From Lachnoclostridium sp. UBA1434 (GTDB lineage Bacteria; Bacillota; Clostridia; Lachnospirales; Lachnospiraceae): a stretch of DNA of 38,898 nucleotides. Where the stretch lies: contig DCTS01000091.1 in NCBI GenBank assembly GCA_002329645.1, positions 215 through 39,112 on the forward strand, written 5' to 3'. Positions 30,103 to 36,612 of the stretch are shown here, in pieces. The first letter of the stretch is position 1; each line of letters begins with the position of its first letter. Made by a program: the position numbers and the translations under genes. The notes under the pieces were generated by a model, which saw only the letters and a list, made by a program, of their open reading frames with translations, did not search any database and was not told the origin of the DNA.

Positions 30103-30137
30103 AGCCGCATTATACGCAGCATCTGCATTATGCGGCT
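30103..30137. repeat. nested hairpin in the spoIIR leader
   Basis: AGCCGCAT (30103-30110) pairs with ATGCGGCT (30130-30137), enclosing GCAG-CAT-CTGC (30116-30126). It ends about 17 nt before the GGGAGG ribosome site of spoIIR. Confidence 0.6.
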
Positions 30138-30165
30138 CACCGCTTTCAGCTTACGGGAGGTAAAT

Positions 30166-30861
30166 ATGCGAAATATTTTTATTAAATGCCGGCTGATGAC
30201 TGGCAAAAGCTCTGTCAGACTGTGGCTTCTGCTTCTGATTATACTGTTATCCATGGCCGGGATGTGGCTTATAGGCCTGCATGCAAGGGCTGTTGAAGGG
30301 AGAACGGCAGGCTCTGTAACCGACAATATAGCGGGCAAGATTATACGTTTTCATGTAATCGCAAACAGTGACGGCAAAAGGGATCAGCTCCTTAAGCTTA
30401 AGGTAAGGGATGCCCTTATAGATGAGCTGTCCCCTTATCTTGATGAGGCAGCGGATATTGAGAGCAGCCGATGTATTATAGAGGATAAAATCCCGGCTCT
30501 TAAGGAGCTGGCCGAAAAGGTCCTTACGGATGAGGGCAGCTTCAGCCCTGTAACGGTAACTCTGGGTAATTGTTATTTCCCATTGAAGGTATACGGCAAT
30601 TACACCTTCCCGCCCGGCACTTATGAAGCCCTGCAGGTTAAGATAGGCAAGGCTTCCGGCAAGAACTGGTGGTGCGTCATGTTCCCGCCCCTGTGCCTGG
30701 TAGATGAGACATACAATATTGTCGACGAGGAAGGAGACAAGAAGCTTCAGCTTCTGCTTGACGAGGATGAATATGAAGCCCTTTTGGAAAAGGATGTACC
30801 GGTAAAGGTAAAATTCAAGCTGTGGAAATATATTAAAAAGCTGTTTTCCGGTAAAGACTGA
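30166..30861 (+). CDS. spoIIR: stage II sporulation protein R
   Basis: This 231-residue secreted signalling protein is made in the forespore under sigma-F and triggers SpoIIGA to process pro-sigma-E in the mother cell. It has an N-terminal membrane or signal segment (LWLLLLIILLSMAGMWLIGL), then the SpoIIR core: KIIRFHVIANSDGKRDQLLK, KLKVRDALIDEL, FPPGTYEALQVKIG and the highly diagnostic GKNWWCVMFPPLCLVDE. The ATG at 30166 is chosen for its GGGAGG site; an upstream in-frame start at 30088 would fuse unrelated residues through the leader hairpins. A basic tail ends the protein. Its presence is the best single sign that the organism sporulates. Confidence 0.95.
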   Translation: MRNIFIKCRLMTGKSSVRLWLLLLIILLSMAGMWLIGLHARAVEGRTAGSVTDNIAGKIIRFHVIANSDGKRDQLLKLKVRDALIDELSPYLDEAADIESSRCIIEDKIPALKELAEKVLTDEGSFSPVTVTLGNCYFPLKVYGNYTFPPGTYEALQVKIGKASGKNWWCVMFPPLCLVDETYNIVDEEGDKKLQLLLDEDEYEALLEKDVPVKVKFKLWKYIKKLFSGKD

Positions 30862-30921
30862 CCTTTATGAGCACAGCCGGTTATATTATCGTAATTGATG
30901 AAAATATTTTACCTATATGCT

Positions 30922-31041
30922 GTCAGCTATGATGTCGGATATGTTGTCAATTATGATGCCGGATGCGTTGTCGGTTATGATACCGGATGTTTTGCCGGTT
31001 ATGATATCGGATATTTTGTCCGTTATGATGCCGGTTATGTT
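30922..31041 (+). repeat. 24-bp tandem repeat array between spoIIR and ispE
   Basis: Five contiguous 24-bp units start at 30922, 30946, 30970, 30994 and 31018. The consensus is GTCGGTTATGATRCCGGATR followed by TTTT or GTT. Decayed units continue to about 31118. The period is a multiple of three, and a plus-strand frame from ATG 30898 to TAG 31044 would encode a 48-residue peptide with V-x-Y-D-x-G-Y-V octads, but it has no ribosome site. The 312-bp gap 30862-31173 holds nothing else recognisable. Confidence 0.88.
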
Positions 31042-31173
31042 TAGCATATAACGCCGGTTTATATTGTTTGGTATAATATTTTGCCGGATATGACGCCGGT
31101 TATATTGTCGGGTATGTTGTAAGAGGTTGGCCTGTGTGATAAAATACATTTATTATATTTTATTGGAGGCCGT

Positions 31174-32052
31174 ATGAATTCAATTGTGGTAAGGGCTTAT
31201 GCCAAGATTAACTTAAGCCTTGATGTACTTAGAAAGCGCGAGGACGGTTACCATGAGATAAGGATGATTATGCAGACGCTTGATCTGCATGATACCATAA
31301 CCATAAAAAAGATGCATAAGGACAGTATCGAAGTAAGAACAAACCTGCCTTATCTGCCGGTCGACCATAGAAACCTTGCCTTTAAGGCGGCGCTTCTCTT
31401 TAAGGAAGCAATGCATATAGGTGACGGCCTGCAGCTTAATATCCATAAGAGGATACCGGTTGCCGCAGGGCTTGGCGGCGGAAGCGCTGATGCAGCGGCG
31501 GTGCTTGAAGGCCTGGACCGGATGTATCAGACAGGGATATCCCTTCAGAACATGATAAATCTGGGTGTCAGGCTGGGTGCAGATGTTCCCTTTTGCATAA
31601 TGAAGGGCACTGCTTTAGCCGAGGGTATAGGTGAAGTCCTTACCCCTGTAAAGCAAATGCCCGATTGTTATATATTGCTCATTAAGCCCAATCTCATTGT
31701 ATCTACAAAACATGTATATCAAAGCCTGAGGCTTGAGCACGATACCCCGCATCCCGATATTGACCGCATGCTTCATGCAATAAACAGCCATAGCCTTGCG
31801 GATATGGCTGCCTGTATGGGTAATGTACTTGAAAGCGTAACCGTCAGGGATCACCCTGTAATTCAGGAGATAAAGGATAAGCTTATCTTGAGCGGCTCCA
31901 TGGCTTCCCTTATGAGCGGAAGCGGACCCTCCGTATTCGGCCTGTTTGACAGCAAAGAAGCCGCTGACGAAGCTTATGAATATTTCAGCAAATGCAAATA
32001 CTGCCAGCAAATATTTCTAGCCAGGCCCTATAACCCGGTTAATGATTTCTAA
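31174..32052 (+). CDS. ispE: 4-diphosphocytidyl-2-C-methyl-D-erythritol kinase
   Basis: This 292-residue GHMP kinase phosphorylates CDP-methylerythritol at the 2-position, the fourth step of the MEP isoprenoid pathway. GHMP motifs are AYAKINLSLDVL with the active-site Lys, the ATP loop PVAAGLGGGSADAAAVL, GADVPFCIMKGTALAEGIGE with the catalytic Asp, and SLMSGSGPSVFGLFD as motif 3. The ATG follows TTGGAGG. The last eleven codons lie in the first copy of a 32-bp tandem duplication, and the stop codon is formed at the junction with the second copy, so the C-terminus (NPVNDF) may have been altered. The core is intact. Confidence 0.95.
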   Translation: MNSIVVRAYAKINLSLDVLRKREDGYHEIRMIMQTLDLHDTITIKKMHKDSIEVRTNLPYLPVDHRNLAFKAALLFKEAMHIGDGLQLNIHKRIPVAAGLGGGSADAAAVLEGLDRMYQTGISLQNMINLGVRLGADVPFCIMKGTALAEGIGEVLTPVKQMPDCYILLIKPNLIVSTKHVYQSLRLEHDTPHPDIDRMLHAINSHSLADMAACMGNVLESVTVRDHPVIQEIKDKLILSGSMASLMSGSGPSVFGLFDSKEAADEAYEYFSKCKYCQQIFLARPYNPVNDF

Positions 32053-32080
32053 CCAGACCCTATAATCCGGTTAATGATTT
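32017..32080 (+). repeat. 32-bp tandem duplication at the ispE 3' end
   Basis: Copies 32017-32048 and 32049-32080 differ at 3 of 32 positions. The stop codon TAA (32050-32052) lies at the very start of the second copy. Confidence 0.92.
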
Positions 32081-32113
32081 ATATCATTCAGAGGATTCAT
32101 TTCTTAAATAAAG

Positions 32114-32515
32114 TCATGAGTATTCCTGATTATGGGATATGCAAGGGGTTATTGCAGCCACTCTTATTATTAGATTTCTGACATCATTAATCATTTTGCC
32201 CCTGGCTTCATTAAAGGGCTTAAGATCCTCCCTTGCCTGATCCGGATCCAGAACGAATCCCGAGCCTGCAGCACCCCTTGCACCAATATTGCAGAGAACT
32301 GCTCCGACGATAATCATTAATATGCCTATTACCGCTCTCCCAAGCGGAAAGAAGATACCGCCGCCGAAGGGGCCATTGCCGGGGAAGGGGCTGGAAAGGC
32401 TGGAAAAGGTTTGTGCCGCAGTAAAAAACACGGATATAAAGAGTATAATGCCGACTATAATCAATACCAGGCCTATATAGTATGTTACTTTTCTATGGGT
32501 TTTTATCTTTGCCAT
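32114..32515 (-). CDS. two-pass membrane protein, function unknown
   Basis: This 133-residue protein has a basic N-terminus (AKIKTHRKVTY), two transmembrane helices (about residues 11-33 and 61-83) separated by a Pro/Gly/Phe-rich loop (SSPFPGNGPFGGGIFFPLG), and a soluble tail after GARGAAGSGFVLDPDQ. The tail contains REDLKPFNEARGKMINDV, a helical segment that is probably cytoplasmic. I do not recognise the family. The ATG at 32515 has GGAGG 5 nt upstream; a start at 32536 lacks one. The gene is convergent with ispE and stands alone. Confidence 0.75.
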   Translation of the reverse strand: MAKIKTHRKVTYYIGLVLIIVGIILFISVFFTAAQTFSSLSSPFPGNGPFGGGIFFPLGRAVIGILMIIVGAVLCNIGARGAAGSGFVLDPDQAREDLKPFNEARGKMINDVRNLIIRVAAITPCISHNQEYS

Positions 32516-32567
32516 ATTTTCCTCCTTAATATGCATTATTTATTATGAGCTTCTGCAAGCTTCCTTT

Positions 32568-32619
32568 CATGTCTTCTTTTCATGTCTTCTTTTCATGTCT
32601 TCTTTTCATGTCTTCTTTT
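32568..32619. repeat. 13-bp tandem repeat (4 exact units plus a partial)
   Basis: CATGTCTTCTTTT is repeated exactly at 32568, 32581, 32594 and 32607, then decays. It lies about 50 bp upstream of the minus-strand gene that starts at 32515, in its promoter region. The rest of the 400-bp gap 32516-32915 is very AT-rich and ends in a terminator. Confidence 0.92.
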
Positions 32620-32810
32620 ATGTCTGCTTTAAAGTATTGATCTTGCTTTTTGCATACATGATTATATTACCATAAAAACCATATAATTGTATTATAATAT
32701 TATTATATTTTAATAAGACTTTTCCAGCTTATTCGACATAAATATTAGTATATATATTATGCCATGCCTCTTATGATTATAGTCACGAGTGTTCCGGGCT
32801 ATAGTTATAA

Positions 32811-32854
32811 ATATAAAACAGGGCTGCACTATGTTTTTTCATAGGCAACCCTGT
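32811..32854 (-). terminator. intrinsic terminator after the DUF5610-like gene
   Basis: On the minus strand a long stem (ACAGGGTTGCCTATG with CATAGTGCAGCCCTGT, one mismatch and one bulge, loop of six A) is followed by TTTATATTTAT. Confidence 0.85.
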
Positions 32855-32915
32855 CATTATGTTCAATTCTCATACTTTTATGAGTTCAGCTTATCGGCTG
32901 CGGCCTGATTTTTAG

Positions 32916-33533
32916 TTATTTCCCGGTATAACCAGTCATATCATCCTCTTCGGAAATTGAATCTCTCCAGTCTTCAAGCTTCTTAATTGTAGCCTCAATA
33001 GTCTTTTTAGATATATCGGGAAGCTCTCCGCCCCAAGCCTTCGTAGCCAATTCAAAGCCCTTTTTAACTGCATTAATCATCTCATCGGCTTTGGTGGGAT
33101 CACCGCCTGTCAATGCCTTGGCAAATGACAGGAGTCTTTCCGAGGTCTGTTCGATACCCCAGTATCCGTCTTCTGCAATATCCCTCTGAGCCTGGGCTAT
33201 TGTCTCCGGGTCCGCCTCAAACTTGCCTTCCCTTAAAAACCCGTATATGTCCGTAGCTTCATTGTAGGTCTTGCCCTGCTTTAAGAGCATTTTCTCCACA
33301 AGATCCCTTAAGGCTCTTGACCTTTGCTCAGCTTCCTCCAGCAGTCTTTTTATGGTTTCATTGTCTCTCTTATATACCTTTTTGCCGCCATCCGATGCGC
33401 TGTTTCTTTCATAGACTGCTGCCGCATCATTTGAAACACTGTTGCCGGCCTGATTATCCGGCTGACTTCTCTTAGTTCCGGCGGTACTGCTTTCATAACC
33501 GCCTGCGCTTGTGTTAATTCCGTTTACGCCCAT
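32916..33533 (-). CDS. DUF5610-like soluble protein, function unknown
   Basis: This 205-residue protein has a disordered, Ser/Asn/Gly-rich first third (residues 1-60) and a helical C-terminal domain of about 140 residues. The segment GYWGIEQTSERLLSFAKAL, followed by GGDPTKADEMINAVKKGFE, KAWGGELPDISKKT and IKKLEDW, matches the pattern of the DUF5610 family as I remember it. That family has no known function. There is no signal peptide or membrane segment. The ATG at 33533 follows GGAGG; a longer reading from 33620 lacks a site. Two small hairpins (33593-33608, 33550-33567) lie in its leader. It is downstream of the SPOCS/LysM gene by 163 bp and has its own terminator. Confidence 0.7.
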   Translation of the reverse strand: MGVNGINTSAGGYESSTAGTKRSQPDNQAGNSVSNDAAAVYERNSASDGGKKVYKRDNETIKRLLEEAEQRSRALRDLVEKMLLKQGKTYNEATDIYGFLREGKFEADPETIAQAQRDIAEDGYWGIEQTSERLLSFAKALTGGDPTKADEMINAVKKGFELATKAWGGELPDISKKTIEATIKKLEDWRDSISEEDDMTGYTGK

Positions 33534-33696
33534 ATTTTCCTCCGTTTCTAAGAAGATTTTCCTTCTTAACTTAATTACCATCCATGGCATCGGGAGGATA
33601 TACCCTCCTTGGCTGTACACTACTGTACTGCAAAGTATATATCGGCTTACGGATGCTGTTTGTTAACGGATAAGGCAAATAAATCCATAAAATTTG

Positions 33697-35265
33697 CTAC
33701 AGTATGGAGTCCACCTTCTTCATGATTATCAGCTTGTCGCCCTCTTTAATATTATCATCCTCCATTTCATTGATAGCCATTATATTATCCACGGTGGTAT
33801 AATACTTCTTGGCAATCTTCCACAGACTGTCACCCGGCTTAACTATGTAGCCTACCATACCGGGCATCGACTGCAGCTTTTCAAGATCAATATCCGCCAC
33901 CTCTATATCGGTTATTATGGGCTCCGTAACCTTGTCAAACACTATTGTATTGAGATTAATTACAGCCTTTACCTCTATTTCGTCACTGTCCAGCATCATA
34001 ACGCTAAGCTGGTCAATACCTGGCTTAATCTCGAAGGCGCTGCCTTCACTCATTCCCTTTACCTCTATAATCTGCGTAAATGGGATTGCACCCCTCAGAG
34101 CATTCATAGGCCTTGTGTCATCCTCCGTTATGTACAGCAGCCTTAAATCAATAATACCCTCTACCTGCAGCTCGGTGCCCTGTACAAGGATGTCATCAAT
34201 CTTTATATCGCCCACGGTGTGGCATATCTGCAGCATTTTCGGCTGATCCTCCGGTATCCTTACCCGGTCGGCTATCCTGTACTTGCTGTTGTTTTTTACA
34301 ACCAGATTCTCATAGGTTGCCTCCCTGATAACCGGCGTTATGTCTTTAGACGGACTGTAGACATCGCACAATATTTCAGGCTCCTCTATATCATAAACCT
34401 TAATAGCCATCTCGAGGATGACTTCAATATCCAGCACCCTGTCCTCCCCGTCAGAATCCGGCTTGACCTCCAGGCTTTTACTTAGAATCCTGAAGGTAAT
34501 GTCCTCCACCATGTCTTCGTTGCAGCCGTTGCATTCGATGGTGCCGCCGAAGGGAATTTCAGTCTCATAGTATTCAATAGGGCTGTCTTCGTTTTCACTG
34601 CTATAGAGCACAAACACCGGAAGCTCTCCCTTAATCATGAACCTGTCCTCCAGCAGCCTGACCTCTACATTGTTAAGCCGGATATCATCATAAAGCATGG
34701 CGGATATATTGCCCTTATTGGTCGGCAGCGTAATCTCGTCCTTTATGCGAAAGGTATCCTTCTTGTCAATTCTTACGTCGGTTATTTCTATCTTTTTATT
34801 GATATAACAGACATTCTCAGGGCCTTCCACCATTACTGCGGTTTCCTCGTCATACAGCTCCTCAACAGCAACATTCAGGCGCACTATGGATTTTATACTT
34901 AATTTTCGGGAATTTATAAGCCCTGCTGTAAGATCCTCCAGCTCCCATTTGACTATCGGCTCGTCATCGGCGCAGGTAAGCTCCATATTTATCATCTCAT
35001 CAAATGGTATTTCACCGGAAATATTATGTATCGGCCTTACATCCTCACCGCACAGGTACAGAACGTTGAATATGAGGCTTCCCTTGACCAGAAGCTTGCC
35101 GTTCATAGCCTTGATATCATTGATATTAACTTCGCCCTGCTCGGTTATAATCATATCGATATCCGGCTTTGCATCCGGGACATTGAAATCATCATCCAAT
35201 GTAAGCTGCAGGGTGCTCTTACATTTCAATTTATTCATATGAATATTCTTTTTAACTAACTCCAC
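33697..35265 (-). CDS. SPOCS (DUF3794) and LysM domain protein
   Basis: This 522-residue protein is built of tandem SPOCS (DUF3794) beta domains and a C-terminal LysM. The domain entry recurs at the N-terminus (LKCKSTLQLTLDDDFNVPDAK, given by the NVPDAKPDI block), in the middle and near residue 320. Each has a strand such as VEGIIDLRLLYITED and the IPF turn (GEIPFDEMI, TEIPFGGTI, GAIPFTQII). The LysM domain is YIVKPGDSLWKIAKKYYTT followed by NIMAIN. SPOCS/LysM proteins occur in spore coats and on the surface of spore-formers. The GTG start at 35265 follows AAGGAGGG. No signal peptide is seen, as for coat proteins assembled in the mother cell. Confidence 0.88.
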   Translation of the reverse strand: MELVKKNIHMNKLKCKSTLQLTLDDDFNVPDAKPDIDMIITEQGEVNINDIKAMNGKLLVKGSLIFNVLYLCGEDVRPIHNISGEIPFDEMINMELTCADDEPIVKWELEDLTAGLINSRKLSIKSIVRLNVAVEELYDEETAVMVEGPENVCYINKKIEITDVRIDKKDTFRIKDEITLPTNKGNISAMLYDDIRLNNVEVRLLEDRFMIKGELPVFVLYSSENEDSPIEYYETEIPFGGTIECNGCNEDMVEDITFRILSKSLEVKPDSDGEDRVLDIEVILEMAIKVYDIEEPEILCDVYSPSKDITPVIREATYENLVVKNNSKYRIADRVRIPEDQPKMLQICHTVGDIKIDDILVQGTELQVEGIIDLRLLYITEDDTRPMNALRGAIPFTQIIEVKGMSEGSAFEIKPGIDQLSVMMLDSDEIEVKAVINLNTIVFDKVTEPIITDIEVADIDLEKLQSMPGMVGYIVKPGDSLWKIAKKYYTTVDNIMAINEMEDDNIKEGDKLIIMKKVDSIL

Positions 35266-35364
35266 TTAAATCCCTCCTTGAATTCGGACATACGATGGAA
35301 TGCCTCTTTCATATCATATTCACCGGACAAGGGATTTATGAATTATATGTTGGGTCCGGCGCAA

Positions 35365-35392
35365 CAAAAAAGGACCTGCTTTTGGCAGATCC
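35365..35392 (-). terminator. intrinsic terminator of veg
   Basis: On the minus strand GGATCTGC (35392-35385) pairs with GCAGGTCC (35379-35372), followed by six T residues, 19 bp after the veg stop. Confidence 0.88.
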
Positions 35393-35410
35393 CGATCAAT
35401 TATTATAAGC

Positions 35411-35662
35411 TTATCCCTGGCTGCATAAAAATAGTTCAACGTCCCTGGTCAGTAAATCAGTATAACTGTATGACATAATACGAACCGGCATATCCTTGCT
35501 CCCTGCCACCTTGATCAGAAAGATGCTGGGATAGGTTTCGGATATAATCCCTTCGGTTTCATCGATTTTATGTCTCCCCCTGTTAATCCTTATCTTAACC
35601 TTCTTTCCCGTATGGCTGATTACAGCGTTGCGTACCTTATTCACATCACTCTGTTTCATCAT
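35411..35662 (-). CDS. veg: Veg family protein
   Basis: This 83-residue protein of the Veg family is small, basic and highly expressed in B. subtilis, where it promotes biofilm formation and affects spore outgrowth. Family pattern is visible throughout: VISHTGKKVKIRINRGRHK, then EGIISETYPSIFLIKV and SYSYTDLLTRDVELFL. It is a small SH3-like barrel and is thought to act on regulators rather than as an enzyme. The ATG at 35662 follows AAGGAG. A near-consensus promoter and a strong terminator make it a single-gene unit, consistent with high expression. Confidence 0.9.
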   Translation of the reverse strand: MMKQSDVNKVRNAVISHTGKKVKIRINRGRHKIDETEGIISETYPSIFLIKVAGSKDMPVRIMSYSYTDLLTRDVELFLCSQG

Positions 35663-35701
35663 ATATACTCCTTACAGTAACAATTTCTATGCATCATAGA
35701 C

Positions 35702-35731
35702 ATTATAGCACGAAATTCTAATAATTGTCAA
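35702..35731 (-). promoter_or_regulatory. strong sigma-A promoter of veg
   Basis: On the minus strand TTGACA (35731-35726) and TATAAT (35707-35702) are 18 bp apart, with an extended TGC before the -10. Both hexamers match consensus. Confidence 0.85.
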
Positions 35732-35814
35732 TGAATTTTCAGACAATTTGAAACAATAAAAACCTTTGTATAAAAAAATATGCACATTAAAACTTTCCTT
35801 TTTTGGTGGTTTTT

Positions 35815-35922
35815 ATGGAATATTTTAATATGCATAGTCCGTTAAGCTCATTTTATAAAGCAAATATGCACAAAAAACACGGATATCCGTCCTCAAAAAA
35901 TGATCAAAAACATGAAAAATAA
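35815..35922 (+). CDS. possible 35-residue small ORF (doubtful)
   Basis: A plus-strand frame begins MEYFNMHSPLSSFYKA and ends in a Lys/His-rich tail. GGTGG lies 5 nt before the ATG, and a weak TTGAAA/TATAAA pair with 15-bp spacing lies upstream. The 337-bp gap 35663-35999 is very AT-rich and contains three copies of a GCACAAAAAAC-like motif. This frame may be chance. Confidence 0.2.
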   Translation: MEYFNMHSPLSSFYKANMHKKHGYPSSKNDQKHEK

Positions 35923-35999
35923 AAAACACAATATATAGGAAAATAATCTGCACAAAAAACTAAATATAGTTGTTTTCTGTCATTTTTCTTATAATGCAC

Positions 36000-36416
36000 T
36001 TATTCGAAAACAACATTTTTATCTATAAACTCCATTTTAACAACGATATAGGGATATGTTATTACCTGTGCAGCATTATCATCCGAGGAAGGGCCTATGA
36101 GATTGGTATCAATATAAATGGCATTTTCGGTAAGATATAATTCCTCTACAGCAATGCTGTATCCTCCGCTGTTTTGTTTGCCATAGCCCACCACTATGTA
36201 AAGGTTATCCTTATTGGAGTAGGACAGCTTAAAGGGTTCTTCCTTTTTTTCATCAATAATCTCCTTAAGCTCTCCGGGTAAATCTGCGTCTTCAACAACA
36301 GTAAAATCAATATCTCTTATCTTCTTTATTCCCTCATCATCCTTTTTGCAGCCTGTAAGTCCAAAGCACATAAAAGCCATTATAGTAAGCATCAGGTATA
36401 TTAAGTATTTCCTCAT
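36000..36416 (-). CDS. PrcB_C-type lipoprotein
   Basis: This 138-residue predicted lipoprotein has a signal peptide ending in the lipobox GLTGC (Cys23), a charged linker, then a compact beta domain. VVGYGKQNSGGYSIAVEEL and the later ITYPYIVVKME match the PrcB C-terminal domain pattern, named after a subunit of the Treponema dentilisin protease complex and found alone in many Clostridia. It should sit on the outer face of the membrane. The ATG at 36416 has GGAGG at good spacing. It is downstream of clpB by 196 bp, separated by two hairpins, so it is likely independent. The role is unknown. Confidence 0.8.
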   Translation of the reverse strand: MRKYLIYLMLTIMAFMCFGLTGCKKDDEGIKKIRDIDFTVVEDADLPGELKEIIDEKKEEPFKLSYSNKDNLYIVVGYGKQNSGGYSIAVEELYLTENAIYIDTNLIGPSSDDNAAQVITYPYIVVKMEFIDKNVVFE

Positions 36417-36504
36417 TATAACCTCCGAATGCTATGCTTTTATTTAATTCTATGAGATATATGGCTTTTTTATGTTTCAAGGCTTTCCTAATGGCTTGCC
36501 TTTA

Positions 36505-36592
36505 GCTTTCCTTTGAATACCTGTATAGATAGCAAAAAGGAAAGCCGGTAAGCTTTTCATATTAATCAGCAGGGCGGACCCGATGTCCGCCC
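36505..36592. terminator. two hairpins between clpB and the PrcB-like gene
   Basis: GGGCGGAC-CCGAT-GTCCGCCC (36572-36592) lies 20 bp after the clpB stop. A second 10-bp stem, GCTTTCCTTT with AAAGGAAAGC (36505-36514, 36536-36545), follows. Neither has a classical U-tract on the minus strand. They are probably the end of the clpB transcript. Confidence 0.5.
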
Positions 36593-36612
36593 AAATTATG
36601 CACCATAAAGTG

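Noticed and set aside
30913..31149. 78-codon minus-strand open frame over the 24-bp repeat
   Set aside because: The openness follows from the repeat period being divisible by three; there is no start context and the composition is purely repeat-derived.
33694..34146. 150-codon plus-strand open frame
   Set aside because: It lies opposite the well-supported SPOCS/LysM gene and has no recognisable motif.
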